Positions 36,024 through 46,400 of a DNA stretch of 64,000 nucleotides are shown piece by piece; position 1 is the stretch's first letter, and each line of letters begins with the position of its first letter. This DNA is from Eutypella sp. D-1 (Eukaryota > Ascomycota > Sordariomycetes > Xylariales > Diatrypaceae). The notes beneath the pieces were generated by a model. That model did not search any database, had not been told where the DNA came from, and was given only the letters and a program-made list of their open reading frames with translations. The position numbers and the translations under genes are program-made. The stretch spans positions 2,170,001-2,234,000 of the forward strand of contig JAJTTP010000001.1 of assembly GCA_023313575.1 (NCBI GenBank), in the 5' to 3' direction.

Positions 36024-38427
36024 ATGTCCGACGCGGACAGCCTCGATTACCTCCAGCCGGGGTTCGACCCGAGATCCCTGACCGTCCCGCGCTTACGGTC
36101 CATCCTGGTTGCCCATAACGTGCCTTACACATCCAGCGCGAAGAAGAGCCAGCTAGTCGACATCTTCAACGAACAACTCGTGCCACAGGCCAAGAGGATA
36201 CTGGCCGCCCGCGCCCGCGCAAAGCGCACGAGCAGGGGTATCTTTGACGTCGAGAGTTCCCAGGACACTGGCAGCAGCAACCCCTTCGACAGCCACGATG
36301 ACCACGACGAACGCGATGAACGCGACGACCTCCCGCCCCCTTCACTACCACCCCCTACGAGCACCCGCAGGTCGAGGTCGCCCAGGAAGGCTTCCGCGAG
36401 GATCAAGTCTGAAGAACCCGCCGACTACCTCCAACAGCCCCTACCACCCCGAGTCTCCAGTCCTTCGAAACGGACATCGCGAACTTCGACGCGGCAAGTC
36501 CAGGCTTCCGACACAGACACCGGTCCGGATCTCGATGCCCCTGTGTCGACGAGGAGAACGCGGCGGTCGGCGACGCCTTATCAGGCCCCTCCTCCCCCTC
36601 CCCCTCAGATAAAAACCGAGGAATCCGACGGCTTCTTCAAGCGCACCTCGGATGCCTTCTCCAACGAAAACCCTTTCCAGAGCGGCAGTTCACCCGCACC
36701 TCAGGAGTGGTCCTCCGCCGGAGATCGACGCAAGACGACTGCTGCGACCCCTAGGCGAAGCACCAGCAGTCGACGGCGCACCGATAATTATGCTCCTCCC
36801 AAACAATATGAGACGCCTCCCAATCCCGTGTTAATTAAGCAGGAATCGGAACCCCTCGAAGTCGAGGTGGGTGAGGAGTTCACACCGGAAGCGCAGTTGG
36901 AACTAGCCGCAGAGGAAGCTAGCGACGACGAGGCCGTCGTTGTCCAGTCTCGTCACCCCGCCAGATCTAGCTCCTCTGGTTGGAGCACGCCGTTGTCTGT
37001 CTTCTTCGTTACCCTCCTTGCGGTCTATGCCGGATGGTACCGACAGGAAAAGATCGCGGTGGGTTACTGTGGCGTGGGAAGCACCATCAGCTCCATCCCT
37101 AACGAGATTCCGGTGCCGGAATGGGCTCAATCAGTCCTCCCACCCGAGATCAGCGTCCCGGACTCCTTCATCGAGGCGGTGGAACCCCAATGCGAACCCT
37201 GCCCGCCCCACGCGTACTGCTATTCCGACTACTCGGTCCGGTGTGAGCAGGACTACATCCTGAAGCCGCACCCCTTCGCGCTTGGTGGCATCGTGCCGCT
37301 CCCGCCGACCTGCGAGCCGGACGGCGAGAAGGTGCGGCGCGTCCAAGCCGTGGCCGACCGCGCCGTCGAGGAGCTGCGCGAGCGCACCGCCCAGTACGAG
37401 TGCGGCAAGCCCGCCACAGAGGACGGCGCGCCTCTCGATACCCCTTTTATCGACCAGAACGAGCTGAAGGCCGTCATCGACAACAAGCGCAGCAAGAAGA
37501 TGAGCAATCAGGAGTTCGAGGACCTCTGGGGCTCCGCGCTCGGTGAGATCCAGGCCCGCGAGGAGGTAGAGGTGGTTGAAGAGTGAGTTTGAATATATCC
37601 CCCTCCCTTTCCATTCGTCTCCCCATTGCAATTCTTTTTTTTTTTTTTTTAAAGTTTCTTATGACGTACGAAAACACGTTTTCTGACCAGGTCTATTTAT
37701 ATAACTGACGTAGACCCCCCGCGCCCATAATAGAATACGAGATCCCGGCTCCGTTCCAAATACCCGCCTATCATCCACCTCTCTCGCTCGGCTTCCCGTC
37801 GCGTGCGCGGTCCGACGATCGCTCCGGCTCGGAGTGGCGCGATATCGCCTCCAAATTAGCGCTGTGATCGGCGCCCTGCTGGCCTTCCTCTGGGCGCGCC
37901 GCCGCATCCGCGCCAGCCGCGCCGCCGCCGCCCGCGTCCCCGCCCTCGTGGACCTGGTACTCGAGCGCCTCGCGCACCAGAAACGCCTGGGCGTGTACGG
38001 CGGCGGCGGCGAGTCTGAAGATGGCGGCGACGGCGACGACGACGCAGGCGAGGACCCGTTCCTGTTCCTCCCGAACCTCCGCGACGACGTCCTGCGCTCG
38101 GAGCACTCGCTGCGCGAGCGCGAGCGCATCTGGTCCCGCGTCCGCGCCGTCGTCGAGCAGAACAGCAACGTCCGCACCGCCCAGCGCGAGGGCCGCAGCG
38201 GCGAGGTCGGCCGCGCCTGGGAATGGATCGGCGCCCTCCCCGCTGCCCCCGGCGGCGGTGGTGGCGGCCGGAGGAGGCGGCAGAGCGTCCGCCCTTCATC
38301 CTCCTCCCGCGATGTCAAGAGGGAGGACAGCTTCTCCCGTTCTGCTGCTGTCAAGGTCGAGGGCGACGGCGATCTCAAGGCGCGTACGTCGCATCGCAGG
38401 TGGGAGGACTCGAGGCCTATCTTTTGA
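36024..38427 (+). CDS. src1: Inner nuclear membrane protein Heh1/Src1 (LEM2/MAN1 family)
   Basis: Anchors chromatin at the inner nuclear envelope and takes part in envelope and pore-complex quality control in yeasts (family knowledge). Predicted 750 residues in two exons, 36024-37582 and 37734-38427. The splice (GA|GTGAGT to TAG|A) keeps frame and restores the conserved SLARLPVACAVRRSLRL segment. The N-terminal HeH/LEM-like helix-extension-helix is about residues 8-52 (LTVPRLRSILVAHNV, SAKKSQLVDIFNEQL). A long basic Ser/Pro-rich linker follows. The first membrane helix is at about 318 (PLSVFFVTLLAVYAGW). A luminal domain with paired cysteines (CEPCPPHAYC, CEQDYILK) lies between it and the second helix at about 558 (SAVIGALLAFLW). 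The C-terminal nucleoplasmic MSC domain (DPFLFLPNLRDDVLR, ERIWSRVRAVVEQNSNVRT) is complete. Position 36024 is the first ATG of the frame. The second exon is markedly G+C-rich. Confidence 0.92.
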
Positions 38428-38755
38428 TACGGTCTTTCTTCATCTTTTTTTTTCTTTGTTTCTGGGTTGTCTTTGACTTTCTATTGTTTATGTAATGATG
38501 AAGAGGAAATTTTTCCCTTGTGTCCATCTTAGGGGCGCGCTGGCTTCGGTTCTACGGCACTGATGCTTTCTTACGTGTTGTGTTGTGTTGTGTTTACACG
38601 GTCCTCCACTGCTACGTCCGTCACTTTATTACCGCCGTCGCCATTGTCGCAGAGTCCAAGAGCGGAAGGGAAGGGGGGGCATGTGGCAGGCATGCTTGGT
38701 TTAAGGGCGCTCAAGGAGTTACGGATGACCCCGGGGGGATGGATGGATGGATCCC

Positions 38756-38769
38756 GGGGGGGGGGGGGG
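38756..38769 (+). repeat. Homopolymer G run beside a GGAT repeat
   Basis: Fourteen consecutive G directly after four GGAT units and a CCC. The CCC plus G run could pair, and the length is likely variable. Confidence 0.8.
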
Positions 38770-39390
38770 ATCAAGGGGATATTGGTATCATGGTGCGGCA
38801 TGGCATGTCACTATCGATGAACGAACAGATTGCCTCGGCTTAGCTGGGTTTCTCGGATCGCGGGGTGCGGGGAGGGAGGGAGATTGATTAAACCGTTACG
38901 CAGGCAAACCGCTGCTCTTGTTGTTTTTGTACCCTCTGACGTTGTTACTATGTAGTTTGGTTCTGGTCCGATCATGCGGTTTTTTTTCCCCCCTTTTTAT
39001 GGTCCGCCCTCGTTATTGTTGGAAAGGCAGCATCACCACCACCACCACCTTATAAGGAGAACTCCCGATGTCTTACGCTTCACCTGGCTCTGCTCTCAAC
39101 GCGTTTTTTCCTTTCTTTCTTGTGTAATCTACCTACCAACTGACCGGTCCCTCCTTGCCCCCGTTTCATGAAGGAGAAAAAAAAGAAACATCTTGCCGTG
39201 TCTACTATTTATCTGACCCTGGTCTCTCTGGGTGTGCGGCGCATGTCGTTGGTTTCCCATGATACGCCATGTCGTGCCCCCGGTCTACCCAGTCGACTAT
39301 TCACCGTACCTACGTAATGCGTGCCGTACGTATAACGCGTTGTCGACCGATTTACATGCAATGCATATATCGTCTGTGCCATATTTCCTT

Positions 39391-39410
39391 GTTTGTTTGT
39401 TTGTTTGTTT
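39391..39410 (+). repeat. (GTTT)5 microsatellite
   Basis: Five perfect GTTT units in non-coding sequence. Confidence 0.9.
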
Positions 39411-40623
39411 ATGCGTTCGCCGACTGCTTGATTTATATACGCGCCTGCGATGCTTATGACATGAGGTTCCCCTTGCTTTTTTTAATACGTTTGATGTGCT
39501 TGCAAGTCGTTTTTGCCTTACGTCTCTGGCCGAGGGGACCTATCTAATTTATATTGGCTCCCTGGAACCCCCCCCCCTCTCTTTCATTCGCTCTTGTCGT
39601 GGTGTGACTTGCCTCAGATGCACAGACGGGAATCTAGGCACCTCGCCTCGACGGGAATATGTGAGCAGGGGCCGTGTAGGGGGTTGGCTGGTGGTGGTAT
39701 ATGTATATATATTTGTGTGTATTGTTTGGGTGGGAAACGGAGGTCAGTTATCGGTCATCTAGCTCGGGGAGATGGGATAGGGGTTAAATAGTCCGGAGGG
39801 GGAGACGTTCAGAACAGTGTCATAGATAGAACTAGTTATAGTTATAGTTATTATCACCGCTTCCTTCGAAGTTGGGGATTTCCGCAATAAGAATGGGTCA
39901 TCATCATCCTGCTAGTTGGACAATTGTAGATAAGTATACTAAGACCTACGTAGACAGACAAAACCGTCCCGGGAAAGATGTCCATCGTGCCCATCATGCT
40001 ACGGCTAGGTATTCACGCATGATATGCATATAGTAAGGCAGGGGAGCAACGTAAATGAGGCACGGAAAGATCCAGCGGTATTGGAAAGACTCTCCGTTTC
40101 CCAAATCCAACGGATCAAGTGAGGCAGCGGGCCATCTTTCTCGAGACGCAGAAACGCCATTAGGGTCATGGGTATAGCAGAAAAAAAAGTGTTCACAGCA
40201 AATTTTGGTAAAAGAGCAGATCTCCTACGTCGAGGGTATCAATCACTCTTTTTCCCTTTTGACTCTCCCTATATACACTAACGAACAAAAATCAAAGCAA
40301 CAACCGTTCCACGGCTCCGTGTCCGCCCCACCATTCTTCTATTTCATCCAGGCCAAAAACACCACGACCACCACACCCCCCTTTAATCGCAACTAAAACT
40401 CCTCCTCGCTGCCCCTTCTCATGGCCAGATTCATCACGTAAAAAAGAAGTCGGTTGCAGATCCCTCCTTCCGAGCCCTTGGGGCCGAGCCTCACACCTTG
40501 CAGTGAGATTCTGATCTGTTTCGATGTGTTGACAATTGGCCCGGCGTGGGATGTGGTGGGTCATCCCCTCGGTAGCTCGAGAGCGCTTCCGCAATGGGAT
40601 GAGCGGTGTGTATGAACGCGCCC

Positions 40624-40661
40624 GCGTGTGCGTGTGCGTGTGCGTGTGCGTGTGCGTGTGT
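40624..40661 (+). repeat. (GTGTGC)n microsatellite
   Basis: About six units of GTGTGC with minor edge variation. The opposite strand reads as a Thr-His repeat, which is a shadow and not a gene. Confidence 0.9.
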
Positions 40662-41226
40662 ATGCTGGTATCATGCAAAGAATGTATATAGTAGGTAGGT
40701 ACAGTGTAAAAAAATGTCGCGATGGACACAAATGACAAAATATTGGACTATAAATCAACAAGACGCGAATAAAAGAGGGACAGAGAAAGGACATGGTTCG
40801 AATCGATTAGACCAAAGCCAGCGGCTCGATTCCAAGTATAAGACCGACTAGCAATGTATTACAGTCCTGCAGACATTGTGGTATTATAGTTTAGCAAAAA
40901 GAGATTTTAGAAAAAAAAAAATCGCGATGACGAAGATTCTTTGCGCCCGTGCGATGCGATGCAGAAATGACGGTAAAATAATATAGACCGCAGTGAAAAC
41001 GCCAGCTAATCATGTGCATCCCATGCGGGGGTTCGCAGCAGCGAAGATCTCCGATCAGACGACCGGCGATAGATTAAGGGGGTGTGGTGTGTTGTTGTCC
41101 TTCGGGGTATCGTTGATGGTGCCTGCCGGAATAGAAATCCGTGGGGTATAAGCGAGGGACATGAGTATAAGAGTCGTAACAATATCGTGACGTGAAACAA
41201 AACGCGCCAGACGCGCAAGTAACCCC

Positions 41227-43455
41227 CTAGCGATTTTGTTGGCTGTTCTCACCCAAGTTCAACCAACTCATATCAGATGAGATCGCTGTGGCGAGTTGAG
41301 GTTGCTTCGATACACCCATGGGTGGTCGAGTTGCGCTAGGCGTCGCTATACTGTTGAAGAAGGTCGCGGTATCCCGAACGTTGTCCCGACTGTATGCACT
41401 GCTAGGGGCTCTATCGGCGCCCCAAGCGGACTTTTTCGCCGTGGTAGGATCCCAAGCTTCATGAACGCTTGCGGGAATACCACTCGAATAGCCCGATGAA
41501 GACGCACTCGAAGTCGGCCTCTCGATCTGTCCGCTCATCCCATCCTTGACTTGTGGGTTGTACTGAGACACAGTTGGGCTACCCGAATTGACACGATGAA
41601 GCTCAAACCGGCCCTCCATGTGAAGCGGTGGCACGGTTGCCGAATCCTGTGTCAAGCGGTTCGTATCTGAGTAATGCGATGTTTCGGAAGCCATCGTCTG
41701 TCGCTGCGTATTGTTACCAGTACTAGTGCCGAGACCGATGACATTCAGGCTGGCACCCGACCAGTAGCGATTCCAACCAGAACTCCTACGCATGTTATCG
41801 TCTTGGTTGACAGAAAGTCCGCGTGATCTTGGCGAGCCTGGCCCCGCATTGAGGCCTTTCGTATCTCTCGGGATAAAATCCGGCTCCGGGTTCTCCTTAT
41901 ACAGCGGACGACCAATTGTGCTCTTGAACTCCTTGTTGAATATGCTGCTAACAGAGCTGCGCTTGGTACCATGGCTAACGTTCCGTTGAACACCGGGCTT
42001 CTGGCCTTTGCCCATCAGGATAGCCATCGACGAGAATGAGCTCTGAGAATCTTGCTGTGCATGTCCGCGTATGAATGGGCTAGGGCCTTGTGAAGGATCC
42101 TGAGGCAAAGGGACCTTCTCGTCTAACACCGCATTCGACCCCCCTTCGGACCCAGGCTTAGCTGCATCTTGCTTCTTTCGGGCTTTCTTGATACAGAAGA
42201 GCAACAGGCAAAGAATTATGGCAAGGCCAAATATGATTCCAAGCACAATGCCAAGAATCGTAGTTGCAGGCATGCCCTTGCTAGGCTCCGAGGTACCTAC
42301 GGGATCAGCGGTCGAAGAAGCGGTCTCAGCCGCCAGTGTCGTGCTACTTGCAGCGCTGCCGGACGCAATCGACGACGTTGATGTGGCGGTTATTGATGAT
42401 GAAATCGATCCCGTCGAGGTTGATGACGGGGAGGATGTCGAAGACGTTCCTACCGACTCAATCGACAATACGGCCTGATCTCCTAGAAGCATTCTGGATG
42501 TGTCCACCCATTCATTCTCTTTCCCGTTGAAGATGGTTAGCGGGTCCTCATCGTTGCCGCCAGAAATGACTATTTGTCCATCCGGATCACTCGCAATTGA
42601 GTAGTCGCTCCGGGTAATTGAGGGTGCTAAAGTCGAGTTGTAATCTGGCCAGGCGCTTGCAATTTGGCGTCTCGCGACATCGCCCGGGCCATCTTCTTCT
42701 CCGGACGGCACAGGAGCTGACGCAGCAACAGGATCACCATTGCCATTCGTCAAGACGATCCTGTCCACGCGATTGGGAGAAGCAGACAGGTCAAACGTGT
42801 AAAGATGCCTGCTACCATCGTCGCCGGCGATGAGCGCCGCCTTCGGTGTAACACCATTCTCGAAAAGCGGTGCAGTCAGGGACGCCCCAGAGTCAGTCCA
42901 AGTCGTATCGGGACTGAATAGGAAGACGTTCAAGTTAGTTGGGTTGCCGCCAATCATGGCCGCCTCTGAATCCGACCACGGGAGAAGAAGGGGAGCAACG
43001 CCGGGAGGGGAGACCGTGGACTGGTATGCCCTGACACCGTACGGTGCCGAGGCCTCTATCGTGAACGTCTGCGAAGACAGGCCTTCGGAACCATCCTGAG
43101 ATCCTGAGTAGACTAAAATCGAATTGCTGGCGGGAAGGTAAGCGGCGCTGTGCCCTTTGCGATTCTTCGCAACTGGCTCCGTCTTAATCGTCTCCCATTT
43201 CCCCGTCGACCACGTATATTTTTGAAGACCAGTATAATCTTCCGAATCGGACGTCCCGCCTACGATGAATAACCCGTCCGAGTTTCCAACGCAGACTCCG
43301 CCGTCTACCGACTCCCCACCTGCTAACTTTTTCCATTTGGCACCTTCTTCTAAAGCTAGCGACTGAAACGCCTTGTTCGAGTACGAGTAGAGGACATTGT
43401 TAGAAATGACGCTGCAGGCTCCCGTCAAGGCCACTGGCGGTTTAGGTTGTACCAT
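41227..43455 (-). CDS. Kelch-like beta-propeller protein with a single membrane helix
   Basis: Single-exon model of 742 residues from the ATG at 43455. The N-terminal about 330 residues look like an extracellular kelch-type propeller with repeated Gly-rich strands (VCVGNSDGLFIVGGTSDS, KGHSAAYLPASNSILVYSG, AAMIGGNPTNLNVFLFS, QIVISGGNDED). A Ser/Thr-rich stalk of about 60 residues follows, then one membrane helix at about 397-420 (ILGIVLGIIFGLAIILCLLL) with a KKARKK stop-transfer, and a cytosolic tail of about 320 residues rich in Ser and Pro. Propeller, glycosylatable stalk, helix and tail suggest a type I surface protein. No signal peptide is encoded in this model, and an in-frame TGA lies about 30 bp upstream, so an upstream signal-peptide exon may be missing. 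The function is unknown; similar fungal proteins are often left unnamed or misnamed in databases, as far as I recall. Confidence 0.78.
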   Translation of the reverse strand: MVQPKPPVALTGACSVISNNVLYSYSNKAFQSLALEEGAKWKKLAGGESVDGGVCVGNSDGLFIVGGTSDSEDYTGLQKYTWSTGKWETIKTEPVAKNRKGHSAAYLPASNSILVYSGSQDGSEGLSSQTFTIEASAPYGVRAYQSTVSPPGVAPLLLPWSDSEAAMIGGNPTNLNVFLFSPDTTWTDSGASLTAPLFENGVTPKAALIAGDDGSRHLYTFDLSASPNRVDRIVLTNGNGDPVAASAPVPSGEEDGPGDVARRQIASAWPDYNSTLAPSITRSDYSIASDPDGQIVISGGNDEDPLTIFNGKENEWVDTSRMLLGDQAVLSIESVGTSSTSSPSSTSTGSISSSITATSTSSIASGSAASSTTLAAETASSTADPVGTSEPSKGMPATTILGIVLGIIFGLAIILCLLLFCIKKARKKQDAAKPGSEGGSNAVLDEKVPLPQDPSQGPSPFIRGHAQQDSQSSFSSMAILMGKGQKPGVQRNVSHGTKRSSVSSIFNKEFKSTIGRPLYKENPEPDFIPRDTKGLNAGPGSPRSRGLSVNQDDNMRRSSGWNRYWSGASLNVIGLGTSTGNNTQRQTMASETSHYSDTNRLTQDSATVPPLHMEGRFELHRVNSGSPTVSQYNPQVKDGMSGQIERPTSSASSSGYSSGIPASVHEAWDPTTAKKSAWGADRAPSSAYSRDNVRDTATFFNSIATPSATRPPMGVSKQPQLATAISSDMSWLNLGENSQQNR

Positions 43456-46400
43456 AATGACAATACGGCTTCTCCGTCTAAGATATCAAGCAGACAGCCA
43501 AGGGATCCAATGAATCCGGGAAGCCGCTCGATGTGAGCTGGAATATTAAGAATTGTCTTCACAATGGCATAGTAGAGGACTTCAATGCTTGCAGTTCAAG
43601 GAAAGGGCCGAGGTGACACCCTCTGAGGTGTCGCAAAGATTGGGGCGCAGCACGCACGGCGCAACGGTCAATAGACGATGGAGCCCGGGTCGTATTACGT
43701 GAGTAATCGGGCCCTACCAAATTCACTGCGGCGTCGTTGAAGATCTCAGTGCTCTCGAAGAGTTGATGGCGCTAGGATTGAAGGGAGGCGCCTGCGGAAT
43801 GGAAAGCAACCGTGTGTCGTGGTAATGATACAGGTCGGGTGATTCGTGCGTCAAGCAGGCCGTTTGTCAAGAATTGGGATCTTTTTTTACGCAAAATACT
43901 CCGAGGCGTGGACCCAAAGCCGGATGTAGTCGTTCTTCAAAGAAAGCACGTAAAGCTAGAGGAGAAACCAGGGCCTCACGGTGGCTAGCAGCGTAAGACC
44001 GTCTGAAATGGGAAAGAAAGATAAGGTCAGGCGGTGCCTGTTGGACCGACTGTATGACCGGAGGAGAAGATCTACGAAAGAAGGCTCTGGCAGTTGCTGA
44101 AGAGGGACGATGTTTCCGAATTGTCTTCAGGTAGTGGATAGCCAATGTGGAAGGTGTCTAGGAGACTTTTGCTGCAAACCCAGGAGGTGCCCACACACCT
44201 ACTGCTGCGAACGAAGTGTGAGCCGTCACAGAATCGAGGGCAAAAGCGGAGCTGGGCGAGCAGGTTTGGCAGGCTGGTCGCTTCGAAGAAGAAGAAAACC
44301 AAGACTGACCTATTCCTTTTTCTTGCGTACCTCGCTGGTAGGGTGGTAAGTAGGATCCCTGATACCTTAAAACGCTGAGTTAAGCACAACAGATGCTATA
44401 CGAAGTACGGTAATGGTTAAAAGGATCGGCACAGTACGTAGTAAGCGGGATAAAGACACAAATCGTAAGTTCGGGTGTGTTGGAAGACAGGATTCGAGTG
44501 GCGGGGATCGTAAATTCCTACCAAACGATGCTATCAAGAAAGGTAGTTACAACGAAAAGAGCGATGGCAAGGTCAAAGCTACCTTGGGTGTAAATGGAGG
44601 CGGAGAGAGGGTGAGTAAGGATAAAGGAGTGTGAGGTCTCTACACAAGATGATAGGTAGACCGTAGACAGAGAGATTAGACCGTAGACCTACGAATACAG
44701 ACCTAACTACTGGGTAGGTAGGCCAGACACGATGAGGTGGTGGTGGTATGGAATCGAATCGGGAAGAACGAGCAAGTCCAACGAGAACTCGAGGACCACA
44801 ACAACCACGACCATGACCACGGGCGCGCAACACAGCATAGCATAGCATAGAATAGCAGCACGGGCCTTCCAGATTGTCAAAAGCCTGGCAAAGCTGGGAA
44901 AGCCCCAGGAAGACCCAGGAAGACCCAAAAAACCGAGGAAGCCCGCCGAGGAAGCCCAGGCTTGGTAACCTGGCAGGCTGGGGGGGGGACTGGCAGGTTG
45001 GGATTGGGACTTGCACTGGAGGAGAAGGAGCACAAGGAGATGACAAGGGGATGGCATGGGAAGGTGACGGGGATACTTACTAGGATACCCCTGATCTTGC
45101 ATAATGGTTAGACGAATTCGACAAATTGGATTATTGCGGGACGATCAAAGCGTTCAGAGCGTTATGTCCTCCCACCACCCAAGCCTCCTCCAAGGCTCCT
45201 CGGAGTGTCTCCGATAGTCGAGTACAACCGACGCACCCATAAATGGCAGTAATCATCGCAGCCTTCCCCCAATTAGCTTTGTATTCTATTATGTGATGGT
45301 ACCCCAGATGTGCTAAGTATAATAAGCTCACATTTAGCGTAAATATATAATGGGCCCAAAAGGATGGGAGGGGGGAGCAAGGGGCCTCCACGCGCCGCAG
45401 TAGAAGTAGACTGGCAGACTGGACAAAAAAGGGGTTCGGGAAAGCACAATCTTCAACGATGCGAAGAACATCTCGTGTTTATGGCCAATAAGATCAATTG
45501 ATCACATCTATGTATGTGCCGCTGGAGATGGGAAGGATAAAAAGAACTCCACCAGCCCACCCAGCCAACCAGTATACATATGTATGTATGTACGAACAGA
45601 CGAACCAGCCACCCTTGCCCACCTTGATCAGCACAATAGCATAACTTGGAAATACTTAATCAAAATAACCTCGCACAAGAGAAACATATTACATATGACA
45701 TAACTACCGAGGTATGTATGTACTTCACAGAGCATAGTGTGTACTCCATCTCCAACAAGAATAATTATGAAATTCATAATGTTCGACCCGATTTGTAGAT
45801 TTACAGGTCTAGTAAGGTCTAGCAAGGTCTACGATGGGAACGGGGCTGAGGATCTCAATCATGTCACTAGTTCTGCAGTAGCTGACACACGGTGCTAAGC
45901 TGTAAGTAGAACGAGAAACATTAACAAACATCAGATATGAACTTGTAAAAAAGTTATTAGATCAGGAACCAGGAACCATTTCACCTAAGGTGGCATGACA
46001 GGTTTGACGGGTTATGCACGCAGGCGTAGGCGGCGCCGGCGGCAGTAGCAGCGGCAGTAGCAACAGCATCAGCAGCGGCGGCGGCATATAACCCAAAAGG
46101 AAAAAGGTGGCCGACCCGAACGGCGAAATTGGGGTTAGATATCAAGAACTATGCCATAAAAGGGACTGATGGATACGAAGGCGCTTGCCATAATCGGTTT
46201 AACTCGAATAATTCGGTGATATGCGAGCGAATAGGTGGTGCCAAACCAGTTAAGAATCCATATATGTGTGCATACGCTCCCCAGGCCCTACCGAGGCCGG
46301 TTCGTGTTTAATATATTCAAGTTTGTGTGTACCTGAAACTCTTGTCAGTTCTGTCATCAATTTGTCAAGCTTTTTTTCTTGTCCTTTTTTTTCCTTTCAA

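Larger units (their letters stand above)
38428..41226. other. Intergenic region with simple repeats
   Basis: About 2.8 kb, no gene recognised. It contains GGAT repeats next to a 14-base G run (38736-38769), CACCAC repeats (about 39028-39050), (GTTT)5 at 39391-39410, and a GTGTGC tract at 40624-40661. Both flanking genes end into this region, so it should contain both 3' ends. Confidence 0.6.

Noticed and set aside
37659..38378. Long minus-strand frames antisense to the second Src1 exon
   Set aside because: They are G+C-rich shadows (Arg/Pro/Ala-rich) of a well-supported plus-strand exon.
40550..40740. Minus-strand frame with a Thr-His repeat
   Set aside because: It is the translation of the GTGTGC microsatellite, with no domain and no start context.
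40790..40815. GGTTCGAATCG resembling a tRNA B box
   Set aside because: No matching A box, acceptor stem or cloverleaf lies upstream.
44400..45110. Several 70-150 codon frames in the long gap
   Set aside because: No domain, unstable composition, and repeats such as AGGAAGACCC explain the openness.
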